Shown: positions 35,945 through 47,970 of the stretch, piece after piece | How the letters are laid out: each line of letters opens with the position of its first letter | How positions within the stretch are numbered: the first letter of the stretch is position 1 | Assembly (NCBI RefSeq): GCF_001039355.2 | Contig: NW_019774970.1 | Span: 67,124-129,123, forward strand | DNA: 62,000 bases | Origin: Lingula anatina | Taxonomy: Eukaryota > Brachiopoda > Lingulata > Lingulida > Lingulidae | Direction of reading: 5' to 3' | Position numbers and translations under genes: made by a program | The notes under the pieces: generated by a model | Database searches by the model: none | Seen by the model: the letters and a program-made list of their open reading frames with translations, nothing else | What the model was told of the DNA's origin: nothing

Positions 35945-37192
35945 ATGCACATACATATACACATCTATGATACAGGTTGGCCATCTCTCCCCCCCCCCTC
36001 CCCTTTCCCCAAATCTGTAGCCTGGAGATCATGGCGACTGGGAAAGCACGTGTCAGACGCTGTCGCGGTGTCGGACAGAGCAATTTGCGACGGGTGGAGT
36101 TCAGTGACATCGCACCAAGATGACAGGCGGAGAGTGACAAGTGGCTTCATATCACTCTCCAGTCTGGGGTACACCCGGCTCAGTTCATCAAGATTAAGGG
36201 ATGTTTTAGCTGTCACTGACAGGCGTGATCTGAGATACTCATTAAGTGTCTGTGTGAGAACAGCGTTACTAGATGTTAGTTCTCATGTCTCTGAATCAAC
36301 CCGCCGCCTCCACATTCCGGTCTCTTTTATTCTGCAGAACCATATTGGGCTGAAGTTTTTAGATGACCTCTTTCCCAACTTGGTTGCAAAATTTGCCAGT
36401 TTTAGAAATGCAATTCGATTTGGGATCCCCTTTTTTTTCTTATGTTTTCATTGCTGATTACTCAGACAATAGATTTACAATTTAGAACCACATAATCTAT
36501 GGCAGTCATGGATCAGATAAATCTCCAGATTATTTGCATTCCAGACTGCCATCTAGTACATCGTGACTGCTACTTGACTTTTTTTAATCTGCCCTTATTT
36601 TAAGCAATTTAAAATTTTGTCACCTCAAAAAAGAAAATGTGTCTGTGCGTAGTTTTTTTTTTTAAAGTGGCGTTTGTCTCAACGCCTCTTAAATGAGTGG
36701 ACTACTATATGCATAATGGTCCTATGTTTACAAAGGCTTAACGATTTATTTGATAGGTGTGTTAATTGGAGAGAAAGTGGTAAAGTTGGAGAAAGGAGGG
36801 ATCAGAAAATAGAAATAAATTTAGTTTCAGATACTGGGAACATCAACGATTGTCATTTTGTAAAAATGATCTAGGAGAGGTGAGTTAAGTGCCCGAATAT
36901 CGCACCTGACATCCACTTAATTCCCCGGTGTCACGGGGTAGACCACAATATGCCATTAAAGTGAGGTGTCCGCCTCCTTGGCCAATTTACACGTGTAATA
37001 TATGTATCAGATCAATGAGGAGAGTGCCAGGGTGAAGAGTGGGGAGAGTGACAAGTGACAGATCCTGTTGATCTACAAGGACTTTACCTATGTATCAGTC
37101 GCTGTACTTAAATACATGATATGCGTGTAGACCAACGAGAAGTCGCTGCATTTATAATGCATATATATAATAGAGAAGTAGCTGTACTTTGC

Positions 37193-37193
37193 A

Positions 37194-37232
<39 letters not shown>

Positions 37233-37233
37233 A
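37193..37233 (+). repeat. (ATAA)n microsatellite, copy A
   Basis: About ten tetranucleotide units. The equivalent tract in copy B (41179-41211) is eight bases shorter. Confidence 0.95.
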
Positions 37234-38154
37234 ATTAATCGATAAATAATGGTAAAAATAAAACAGATATATAAAAAGTAGCGCCCAAGAACAATGTGAA
37301 CGGAAGCTTTATGTTTCTTTAAAAAAAAGCAATTCCTACGCGATCGCAACTCCATTTTTCTACATTAATCAGAAATGGATGACTGATTTCTTCCAACGAG
37401 ATCTCCTTATTCGCACAGTTGTATAAAGAGTTGGGTCTGCGCTACGGTGCTTTCAGTAATAAGGGGGATGAATCCCACATCATTTTGCGTTGATAAAAGA
37501 GAGAAGGATCCCAGCGATGCGCCAGTATCTCCCCCCGTAATGTGGAATATGGGGCACATGGGGCACCCGTGGCATTTTAATCATAGATCAAGGTGTTACA
37601 ACGGCAAAATGGTTTGTATAATAACCAGTCATTAAAATGCGGGCATTAAAATGCCACTTGTTCACGCTTAATTTAACGCGGTTTGTTGCTGTTTATGAGA
37701 GTATCTGATGAAGATGAACTAGGCAGGTTGGGTCTAGCTGGTTGAAAATGCATGTCTCTGGCTGTATTTTTTTATTTGTTTGACCACGTGTTTGTACGCG
37801 CGCGTGTGAGTATTTGCAAGCATGTGAAATTATGTGTATTTGTTTGTGGGTGTGTGTGTTTGCGTGTGCGTGCTTGCGTGTGTAACATTGATATAGGGAA
37901 TCCTACCCTCAGAGAGCTTGTAAGAAATAGATAACATTTAGCTTAAATAACAAAATAGGTTCTGAAGTTGTGAACACGTCTAATGCTTGTCGTTCTTTTT
38001 CTCACTCATACCTTAACTTTCTGCTGTCAAGGAAAGTTTTGCTAAAATGGAGCGGGGGGGGGGGGGGGGGGGCAACCACGAAGCACTATCTTTCCTCTTC
38101 TGAATATATTTATCCTCGAGATAGATTCGGGCAGGAGAAGTTGAGGGGGATACA

Positions 38155-38307
38155 TGACGTCAGTAAGTGTCTCCCGCTGGTCGGTGGCAGTTTTATGACA
38201 GCAAGATCAACATTTTACAACTCAGCCTCCGCGAGGCAGGCGATCAGAGAGAGTGAGGCTGGCAGGGAAGATTCGCGAGCTCCCATTGGTCCAAACCTGG
38301 TCACGTG
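38155..38307 (+). promoter_or_regulatory. Candidate Dickkopf-like promoter region, copy A
   Basis: A palindromic CRE (TGACGTCA, 38155-38162), an inverted CCAAT box (ATTGG, 38285-38289) and an E-box (CACGTG, 38302-38307) cluster 250-400 bp upstream of the ATG. The segment is more GC-rich than its surroundings. All three motifs are kept in copy B (CRE at 42128-42135). No TATA box was evident. The regulatory role is inferred from motifs only. Confidence 0.45.
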
Positions 38308-38559
38308 TCTGACAGGCCACTCGTGGCCCACTTCAACATGCCAGAGCCAACAATATTGTTTTCTTCAATTACCCTTCAATTACCAATTAGTCTTGACAAA
38401 TGATGGTTTAAATGTCTGTCCCTGTCAATGCAGGGAACAGACAAATTTAGACGGCAAACAGGGAACTACTAGGCTACTTCTTGAGTTTCCTTCGCTAGAA
38501 AAAATATACAACTACAGTAACACGGAGAGAACATGTGCGCTTGTTCGGGAAAATTCACG

Positions 38560-39570
38560 ATGGATTTTAACACAGTTTTTACGACAATTGTGGTTTGGAA
38601 TTTTTTCCTGGCAACTTTCTGTGATGCTTACATTTGGAATATTGCATGGGGATCTATTGGAACAGACGAGGATCTTAGCAACCACCCTAAAAATATATAC
38701 AGAGACGCTTTGGAAAGACCGCAGTTGGATGAACCTACGTACCCATTTGACGTAAGTATATTGAGCTACTGATGATGTTGCCAATAGCAGTAACATTAAT
38801 AATAACAGCTTCAATTCATTATTACTGCAATTTGTTGTTATGCATGGACCCATTTAGGCAAGTGTAATAAAAAACGATCAATGTCGTTGTTAAGACTGGT
38901 CACAATATTGTAGAAGCGAGAAAAAATGAAATAAAAATAGAAATTACGACATCAGTTACAGCATCTTCTCCAATACACATGCCTGTATATCAGACTGATT
39001 GCTTCAAAACATTTTTATAAGTGGCGAATAGCTGTATATTTCACCAACCAGTGGTTACAATAAGCATCATCAGCAGTTGCAATGTAAAGTAGTCACAAAA
39101 CAGTAATGCAAAAAAGTTGATGAAAGCCCTATTGGGGGGGGGGGGGGTTGAGTGCCCTATGCGGTCCCACTATCAGGGTACTGATTTACAACTGTTATGT
39201 GATTCAGACCACAAACCCTTATGTTTAAACTACAAGCATGTGTCGCGTTATCTCCGACTACTGACACAGTGAAAATCACCTCAGTATTTGCACAGTATTT
39301 TTTAAAGCTCATGGCAACGAGGTAAACATTTCTAGAATTTTTAGAATTGGGCCTCTTGGCTTATATATCTCAAAGATGCACCTTATTTATCCTTACAGCC
39401 ATGTACGACAGATAAATCTTGTGGGCGTCACAGATTCTGCGATAAATTCTACGGAACATGCGAGCCCCACAGGCGGGAAGGCGATGCCTGCCGAAGGGAC
39501 GGTCACTGCCAAAAGGGTTTCGACTGCATGTTTGGAAAGTGCCAAAAATCACAGAAAGCTGGAGAATTAG
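38560..39570 (+). CDS. Dickkopf-like gene, exons 1-2, copy A
   Basis: Exon 1 is 38560-38751: MDFNTVFTTIVVWNFFLATF, a signal peptide, then a short acidic stretch, donor GAC|gtaagt, phase 0. Exon 2 is 39399-39570: CTTDKSCGRHRFC..., a Dkk N-type Cys-rich domain with eight cysteines, donor phase 1. An in-frame ATG at 38533 is possible, but 38560 places the hydrophobic core right after the start. It can join exon 3 at 45867 in phase, but copy B lies between. If the duplication is real, this copy is either an alternative 5' end of the gene or a stranded fragment. The encoded residues are the same as in copy B. Confidence 0.85.
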
Positions 39571-39689
39571 GTAAGGAGTTCATTTGTGAAATAAACGTGG
39601 GAAAAAATAAAGCTGAAAAACGAAAAAGAAATGGTACAGGGAAGCTTGTGAATGATTCCTTGTGTGAGTGCGTGTTTGTTTGTTTATGA

Positions 39690-39728
39690 GTTTGTGCGTG
39701 TGTGTGCACGGGTGAGTGTGTGTGTATG
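39690..39728 (+). repeat. GT-rich simple sequence, copy A
   Basis: Imperfect (GT)n, also present at 43659-43700 in copy B. Confidence 0.8.
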
Positions 39729-39870
39729 TAAGGGATAGATCAAATTCGTTCACTATAACTATAGGCCTTTTAGAGCTCCAGTCGAATATTTTGACAAGAG
39801 ACAGCAGTTACAACCAATGCTTTACCCACGGAAGAACAAAGCTGAAAATATGCGACCAAGANGGCGTAAA

Positions 39871-39932
39871 GCAGTCGTCGGCCCGACGTCGGGTCACTAG
39901 TAGTGGCCCGACGTCGGCCCGACAACGACTGC
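39871..39932. repeat. GTCGG-rich near-perfect palindrome
   Basis: Two ~30-bp arms (GCAGTCGTCGGCCCGACG and its reverse) meet at CTAGTAG. The following bases to 39975 continue in CCGACGTCGGCC words. It sits between the two Dickkopf-region copies, beside the N at 39862, and could be the end of a foldback element or an unresolved hairpin. Confidence 0.75.
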
Positions 39933-39995
39933 CGACCGCGACCGTGCCGACCAATGCCGACGTCGGCCCGACCGCTCATTGTTATCTGGGCACTT

Positions 39996-41179
39996 ACATA
40001 TACACATCTATGATACAGGTTGGCCATCTCCCCCCCCCCTTCCCTTCCCCCAAATCTGTAGCCTGGAGATCATGGCGACTGGGAAAGCACGTGTCAGACG
40101 TTGTCGCGGTGTCGGACAGAGCAATTCGCGACAGGTGGAGTTCAGTGACATCGCACCAAGATGACAGGCGGAGAGTGACAAGTGGCTTCATATCACTCTC
40201 CAGTCTGGGGTACACCCGGCTCAGTTCATCAAGATTAAGGGATGTTTTAGCTGTCACTGACAGGCGTGATCTGAGATACTCATTAAGTGTCTGTATGAGA
40301 CCAGCGTAACTAAATGACAGTCTACCTTATTGGGGTGACGTTTTTAGATGACCTCTTTCCCAGATTGGTTGCAAAATTTGCCAGTTTTGGAAATGCAATT
40401 TTTATTCGGGATCCCCTTAATTTTCTTATTTTTAGTTGATTACTCAGACAATAGATTTAGCCTACATTTTAGAACCACATAATCTATGGCAGTCGTGTAT
40501 CAGATAAATCTCCAGATTATTTGCATTCCAGACTGCCATCTAGTACATTGTGACTGCTACTTGACTTTTTTTTAACCTGCCCTTATTTTAAGCAATTTGA
40601 AATTTTGTCATTTTGAAAAAGAAAATGTGTCTGTGAGTAGTTTTTTTTTTTAAATGTTGTTTGTCTCAACCCCTCTTTAATGAGTGGACTACTATATGCA
40701 TCATGGTCGAATGTTTACAAAGGCTCAACGTTTCATTTGAAAGGTGTGTTAATTGGAGGGAAAGTGGTAAAGTTGGAGAAAGGAGGAGGTCAGAAAATAG
40801 AAATAAATTTAGTTTCGGATACTGGGAACAGCAATGGTTATCATTTTGTAAAAATAATCTAGGAGAGGTGAGTGAAGTGCCCGAAAATCGCACCTGACAT
40901 CCACTTAATTCCCCGGTGTCACGGGGTAGACCACAATATGCCATTAAAGTGAGGTGTCCGCCTCCTTGGCCAATTTACACGTGTAATATATGTATCAGAT
41001 CAATGAGGAGGGTGCCAGGGTGAAGAGTGGGGAGAGTGACAAGTGACAGATCCTGTTGATCTACAAGGACTTTACCTATGTATCAGTCGCTCTACTTTTA
41101 CATGATATGCGTGTAGACCAACGAGAAGTCGCTGCATTTATAATGCATATATATAATAGAGAAGTAGCTGCACTTTGCA

Positions 41180-41210
<31 letters not shown>

Positions 41211-43829
41211 AATTTATCGATAAATAATGGTAAAAATAAAACAGATATATAAAAAGTAGCGCCCAAGAACAATGTGAACGGAAGCTTTATGTTTCTTTAA
41301 AAAAAAAGCAATTCCTACGCGATCGCAACTCCATTTTTCTACATTAATCAGAAATGGATGACTGATTTTTTCCAACGAGATCTCCTTATTCGCACAGTTG
41401 TATAAAGACTTGGGTCTGCGCTACGGTGCTTTCAATAATAAGGGGGATGAATCCCACATCATTTTGCGTTGATAAAAGAGAGAAGCATCCCAGCGATGCG
41501 CCAGTATCTCCCCCCGTAATGTGGAGTATGGGACACATGTGTACACCCGTGGCATTTTAATCATAGATCAAGGTGTTACAACGGCAAAATGGTTTGTATA
41601 ATAACCAGTCATTAAAATGCGGGCATTAAAATGCCACTTGTTCACGCTTAATTTAACGCGGTTTGTTGCTGTTTATGAGAGTATCTGATGAAGATGAACT
41701 AGGCAGGTAGGGTCTAGCTGGTTGAAAATGCATGTCTCTTACTGTATTTTTTATTTGTTTGGCTACGTGTTTGTACGCGCGCGTGTGAGTATTTGCAAGC
41801 ATGTGAAATTATGTGTATTTGTTTGTGGGTGTGTGTGTTTGCGTGTGCGTGCGCGCGTGTGTAACATTGATATAGGGAACCCTACCCTCAGAGAGCTTGT
41901 AAGTAATAGATAACATTTAGCTTAAATATCGAAATAGGTTCTGAAGTTGTGAACACGTCTAATGCTTGTCGTTCTTTTTCTCACTCATACCTTAACTTTC
42001 TGCTGTCAAGTAAAGTTTTGCTAAAATGGAGCGGGGGGGGGGGGCAACCACGAAGCACTATCTTTCCTCTTCTGAATATATTTATCCTCGAGATAGAGTC
42101 GGGCAGGAGAAGTTGAGGGGGGATACATGACGTCAGTAAGTGTCTCCCGCTGGTCGGTGGCAGTTTTATGACAGCAAGATCAACATTTTACAACTCAGCC
42201 TCCGCGAGGCAGGCGATCAGAGAGAGTGAGGCTGGCAGGGAAGATTCGCGAGTTCCCATTGGTCCAAACCTTGTCACGTGTCTGACAGGCCACTCGTGGC
42301 CCACTTCAACATGCCAGAGCCAACAATATTGTTTTCTTCAATTACCCTTCAATTACCAATTAGTCTTGACAAATGATGGTTTAAATGTCTGTCCCTGTCA
42401 ATGCAGGGAACAGACAAATTTAGACGGCAAACAGGGAACTACTAGGCTACTTCTTGAGTTTCCTTCGCTAGAAAAAATATACAACTACAGTAACACGGAG
42501 AGAACATGTGCGCTTGTTCGGGAAAATTCACGATGGATTTTAACACAGTTTTTACGACAATTGTGGTTTGGAATTTTTTCCTGGCAACTTTCTGTGATGC
42601 TTACATTTGGAATATTGCATGGGGATCTATTGGAACAGACGAGGATCTTAGCAACCACCCTAAAAATATATACAGAGACGCTTTGGAAAGACCGCAGTTG
42701 GATGAACCTACGTACCCATTTGACGTAAGTATATTGAGCTACTGATGATGTTGCCAATAGCAGTAACATTAATAATAACAGCTTCAATGCATTATTACTG
42801 CAATTTGTTGTTATGCATGGACCCATTTAGGCAAGTGTAATAAAAAACGATCAATGTCGTTGTTTAGATTGGTCACAATATTGTAGAAGCGAGAAAAAAT
42901 GAAATAAAAATAGAAATTACGACATCAGTTACAGCATCTTCTCCAATACACATGCCTATATATCAGACTGATTGCTTCAAAACATTTTTATAAGTGGCGA
43001 ATAGCTGTATATTTCACCAACCAGTGGTTACAATAAGCATCATCAGCAGTTGCAATGTAAAGTAGTCACAAAACAGTAATGCAAAAAAGTTGATGAAGGA
43101 CCTATTGGGGGGGGGGTTGAGTGCCCTGTGCGGTCCCACTATCAGGGTACTGATTTACAACTGTTATGTGATTCAGACCACAAACCCTTATGTTTAAACT
43201 ACAAGCATGTGTCGCGTTATCTCCGACTACTGACACAGTGAAAATCACCACAGTATTTGCACAGTATTTTTTAAAGCTCATTGCAACGAGGTAAACATTT
43301 CTAGAATTTTTAGAATTGGGCCTCTTGGCTTATATATCTCAAAGATGCACCTTATTTATCCTTACAGCCATGTACGACAGATAAATCTTGCGGGCGTCAC
43401 AGATTCTGCGACAAATTCTACGGAACATGCGAGCCCCACAGGCGGGAAGGCGATGCGTGTCGAAGGGACGGTCACTGCCAAAAGGGTTTCGACTGCATGT
43501 TTGGAAAGTGCCAAAAATCACAGAAAGCTGGCGAATTAGGTAAGGAGTTAATTTGTGAAATAAACGTGGGAAAAAATAAAGCTGAAAAACGAAAAAGAAA
43601 TGGTACAGGGAAGCTTGTGAATAATTCCTTGTGTGAGTGCGTGTTTGTTTGTTTATGAGTTTGTGCGTGTGTGTGCACGTGTGAGTGTGTGTGTATGTAA
43701 GGGATAGATCAAATTCGTTCACTATAACTATAGGCATTTTAGAGCTCCAGTCGAATATTTTGACAAGAGACAGCAGTTACAACCAATGCTTTACCCACGG
43801 AAGAACAAAGCTGAAAATATGCGACCAAA
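39996..43829. repeat. 3.9-kb tandem duplication, copy B
   Basis: Second copy of 35953-39861. After 43829 the sequence is unique and leads to Dickkopf-like exons 3-4. Confidence 0.95.
42128..42280 (+). promoter_or_regulatory. Candidate Dickkopf-like promoter region, copy B
   Basis: Same CRE (42128-42135), CCAAT and E-box arrangement as copy A, at the same distance from the ATG at 42533. Confidence 0.45.
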
Positions 43830-46484
43830 AGGCAAAAGTAATCAAAAATGATACACTTAACCGGTGCAAGTAACTTAAAATTGTCTGTGGGGACGCTGGG
43901 TACTACCGGCAGTCCTTTTAACTTAAAGTGCAATCTTTTCCTAGCACCATGGTCTCACAGCGGGTTCTATGAGGTTTCTGGGTGCACGTCAAGGTTTTTT
44001 GTCATGTTTCATTAAGAGAAAAACAGAGCCGATTGTTTTCATGCCTTTTAAGAATGGTGCACGCCCCTATTTATAGATGTTGGTTTAATTTTAACGAAGG
44101 GTGGACGCGAAACGCCGGGAAATTTAAGGAGACGAAATAACAACAAACAGGCGACGGTGTTACATTCACTAATAGCATTTTATTTGTGTTTATTTTTACT
44201 TGAACAGTTTGCGTAATGGATATTGGGGAATGTGTTGAGCAGTCAATGCCTTATGTTTCGTGTTGTAATGACGAGGACAGGGGGGTCTTTTTCATAAAAT
44301 AAAACTCTGGGATTTTGGAGTTTAGTGTATCGTCATCCCTGGAGCCAAGCCAGAGTCGGATGAAGATAGTCGTGAGAAATGCTTTTCCTCCGGTTCAGAA
44401 ATGTTGGTTATTTTGGGCTCCAAATGATGCTGTCATTTTAGATTGGCGTTCAATTTACACGGCACTAGGAGAATAAAACTCGAATTTTTCGTGAGCGGCT
44501 ACTGGGTTAGATAAATGCAGTTTGTGATCTACCATTTGTGTGGTCTGCCATTTTGTTTAGTTTTCCAAACAAACTCCCTCGGAGTATCCAGTGGAGATAA
44601 TAGCTGGTCTAACCGTGACAGAGACAGGTCGATCACGAACAATAAATCTCGCCTTTTTCACCTGCCAACGAACCGGGCTACACTGAAAGGCAAACTACTA
44701 TATCGAGTCGTCCGCCAAGATCGTCTGCCACACACGCGCTTTCTCTTTCAGTAAACTAAGTAGGCCCCTATTATTATTGCTCAACTGCGACTTCTTTCAA
44801 AGCAAATCAGTCGTGTTCAACGCACTGTCCGGTATCTGCAACCTGCTGTGCGATATCAAAATAAGAACAAACTGACCAATTATAAAAGTGGGGTTGCAGC
44901 CAAGAATATCGAAGAAATACAAACCGCAATAACTTACGCTAATATAACTTGTACAATATTGTCCCTTATAAGAGTCTGGTGAATTATATTTGCGGTAGAT
45001 CTTGATATTGAGATGATATTTATGTGTGCGTGTATGCGTGTGTGTGTGTGTGTTTTTGTGCGTGCGTGTGCTGTGGAGGTACTCTAATCGGGATAAGATT
45101 ATTCTCGCGTAAATCGGATAATTTTTTTGTCCTAAATGCATTACAAATCAGCCAACTTTATGTCAAACGTATGATCCTCGAATTTCTATCATTCTTAAAT
45201 AAAAAAGAAATGAAAAAAAAAAAAAAAAACATCACAGCGACCCACTTCTGATGGCACCTTGCCAGGTAGATCATCGTACGTGGCATGTTTGGCAGTTCAA
45301 TGTCGCCCCAGCGGGGGAGACAATTAACCAAAACGCCGCGACGTGAAGCAGGGTTAAGTGTCGCGAACATATGACAGAAGTGTAATACGATCCCACCAGT
45401 CACCTTGAATTAAGTGTCTGAGAGAGAGAGAGAAAGAGGGGGAGAGAGACAGAGATAGATTTATGTGCCACCGCGGTGTGTTGAGTGCTGAAAGAATTCG
45501 CGAGTTTGGCAGCGGTGCTTTTCTCTACTCTCTGGCAGGCGTTGTTTGAAAGGGGTTTGCACAGATGTTGTCGTCGCGAGATGTCACTTGCGAGTTTAAT
45601 GGTACACCTGAGTAGGAAGAACTTGTTTTTGTGTGGTCAGTGGAACGGGAGATGATGGTTTTTGAAAGTTGTAATTTAAACTTGTTAAAATCAATAATTC
45701 TCAATGTAGTTTCCATTTTTTTTAAATTTCAAATAATGTAAAAGAAGAAGAAATATTTAAGTTTTTTCAGCGAAATTCCTTCTCATTCACAGATGCATTA
45801 TAAGAAAACAACTTTCTGAATTTTATCTATGATTATTCTAATCATCTCATTCTTTTATTATAACAGGTGCCCGTTGCAAGCATGACCGTGACTGCGGCAG
45901 TAGCATGTGCTGCGCTCGACAACACGGGGAAAAAGTTTGCAAAGCCAAGCTTCAACTTGCCGAGAACTGCTACGTTCCTAAGGGTGGCCTAGACTACAGT
46001 CTCAACGAACTCTGCCCGTGCGATAAAGGGCTCATTTGTAAAGACACTGGAAGAAAAACACCCAGAGAGTAAGTAGGGTTTCCATGCTAATGCTGAAATA
46101 ATATCACCTTTGTTTTATTTACTCATTATTTTCGTTATTTCTGAGGTTTTCTTTTTTAGATTATGTCTATACGTCCTCCCTGTTCATTTTCCCTTACCAC
46201 TTCTCTGTTCATTTCTATGCGTATTTTGCACATTGCCTTTTATAATTCACAGATAATGCACAGGTATTTCTGCTCCATTCAAATCTTATCAAATGATAAT
46301 TTTCCTTTTAATGTAGAAACATGAACCGTGAATACATTTTGAGATAAATACAACTAAAACAATAGGAATAATCACCCTCGTAGCCTTGACCAACAGAATA
46401 AAGAGTATTATTTTCTTTTCCAGGGAGGAACTCACTTGGCAGTACTGGAGTTCGTTCGAGCACATGAAGTGCGCTCACCCATGA
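42533..46484 (+). CDS. Dickkopf-like secreted Wnt modulator (complete, using copy B exons)
   Basis: Exons are 42533-42724, 43368-43539, 45867-46068 and 46424-46484; phases 0, 1, 2 close exactly to 208 codons plus stop. The protein has a signal peptide (residues about 1-23), an N-terminal Cys-rich domain (residues about 65-115) and a C-terminal colipase-fold domain. That last domain (CKHDRDCGSSMCC..., then LNELCPCDKGLICK) has ten cysteines, the last one in exon 4 (HMKCAHP). The arrangement matches Dickkopf proteins, which bind LRP5/6 or Kremen outside the cell. The C-terminal domain spacing (LNELCPC.KGL.C) looks most like Dkk3. The N-terminal domain has eight cysteines, not ten. At about 208 residues it is shorter than vertebrate Dkks because the linker between domains is nearly absent. 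Wnt antagonism is inferred from the family and is less certain for Dkk3-type members. Confidence 0.9.
43830..45866 (+). other. Dickkopf-like intron 2 (unique part)
   Basis: It lies between the exon 2 copy B donor (ends 43539, gtaagg) and the exon 3 acceptor (AACAG before 45867). It contains GT-rich (45020-45070) and GA-rich (45420-45455) simple repeats and an A run at 45216-45230. No additional exon was recognised. Confidence 0.6.
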
Positions 46485-46885
46485 GCATTCGCAGTCTTCT
46501 CCGTCTGTCTTCTCTACCACAATTTGCCACTAACGCTCAAAGCCAATATTGGATATGCTTTTATGAATTGCATGTAAATAATCCTGGACTGGACTTGTAA
46601 ATAGAAATACCAAAACTTTGTACATAGAATTGATTATTTACATCAGTGATGCCAAATATGAACGGTTCAGGAAAAGTTGATTGCTATGAACGCTTGCTTA
46701 CGGACGCAATTCCCGTACTTTGGATCCGTATTCTACGAAAAAGTTACTTACTAATTGGAGAAATGGACGGGTTATGAACAGGACACATTCTACATTTTAT
46801 CCACAGTGGAAATGCTGGAAGAGCGGCATTTCATATCAGTAGAAAGGCCAAAAGTTAAAGAAGCTGCTCGGTCTTGAGAACGGTG

Positions 46886-47213
46886 AATAAACCCTAGGCA
46901 GGGTGTTTCGGGAATTGTCATGTTATGAACAGAATTTCGCAACAGATTTTTTTTTATTGCGAATAAGTAATAGCCTATGCATTTGCAAAAAAATGTTTTC
47001 AGTATGATCATCAACTTCAATGGCGCTGATTTCGTTTTAATTAACAAATGGATATGAAATTCCACAAAATGCTAAATATCTGTACATATGTATAAATTAA
47101 AAAATTGTAAATAAGATTTATTGTAAATAAGTAAATATTTCTACATAAGTCATGTGGCGGGCCATAGAGAGGCAATTTATATGTTAATATCTGCTGGCCT
47201 GAGATGCAATAAA
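46886..47213 (+). promoter_or_regulatory. Candidate poly(A) signals of Dickkopf-like gene
   Basis: AATAAA occurs at 46886-46891 and 47208-47213, about 0.4 and 0.7 kb after the stop. Confidence 0.5.
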
Positions 47214-47793
47214 TTTATGGAACCTGAATGATTACAGATGTGAAGAGTAATGGTTTTGAAAGATGTTTATTTATATATTTTTGAAGATTCAAGTAAGATT
47301 AACATTAAAGACACATTTTTTAAAAATATTGACGTTTTACTGTTTTGATGTACATGTCGTAAGGTCATTAAAATCACGTTGGCTTAAATGTATTCATTGA
47401 AATCATAAACTGGGATCTATTTCAGAAGAGGGAGAGAGATGGGAAAAGTGTAAGGAAGGAAAAATAGAGAACATTATTTCATTATTTCGAACGAAGACCC
47501 TGAACACAAAATCTTCACATTGTAATTATCATCATTTTAATTATTTTTCCTAACTGCACATCATCTGTATGAAATTCACAAGTTAAAATACAAAATACAT
47601 TTTATTACAACCCTCGCTTTTTAACAAACTTATACCGGCAGTTTTATAGAAAAATGATGGAAATGCTGTTGCTTTAATCTTACTAAAATATCCGTGCACT
47701 TTGATAAACAGCGTCATCTGCAGCCAGAGTTAAAAAAGGAAAATTATAAACAAGATTATGAGAGCTAATACAATGGAAGTAGAATGAAAAGTG

Positions 47794-47799
47794 TTTATT
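47794..47799 (-). promoter_or_regulatory. Poly(A) signal of the HSADH-repeat gene
   Basis: AATAAA on the minus strand about 170 nt downstream of the stop at 47971. Confidence 0.55.
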
Positions 47800-47970
47800 G
47801 ACAGAGACAATGGCGTTTAGTAATATCATATGAAAGTCTGATAAGAGATGTTTGTATTAACGTCTTATGCAATTTAAACATGTAGCAAAACCTGGCGGCA
47901 ACAGGGCGTAGAGCATTTAATTCCCCGCCATCTGAAGATCTTCAGGTGGCCCACGCCAACCTCATCCTTC

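Larger units (their letters stand above)
35953..39861. repeat. 3.9-kb tandem duplication, copy A
   Basis: It corresponds to 39996-43829 with a few percent of differences, mostly substitutions and simple-repeat length changes (ATAA and G runs). It includes the candidate promoter and exons 1-2 of the Dickkopf-like gene. It ends at the N at 39862. Confidence 0.95.

Noticed and set aside
35945-36457. 170-codon + frame and 83-codon minus frame, also seen at 39.7-40.3 kb
   Set aside because: Present in both copies only because of the tandem duplication. The + frame starts in a simple repeat, no domain is recognisable, and the region is upstream of the Dickkopf promoter.
38512-38853. 113-codon minus frame over Dickkopf exon 1
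   Set aside because: Shadow of the plus-strand exon, which has a signal peptide, a proper donor and phase-compatible downstream exons.
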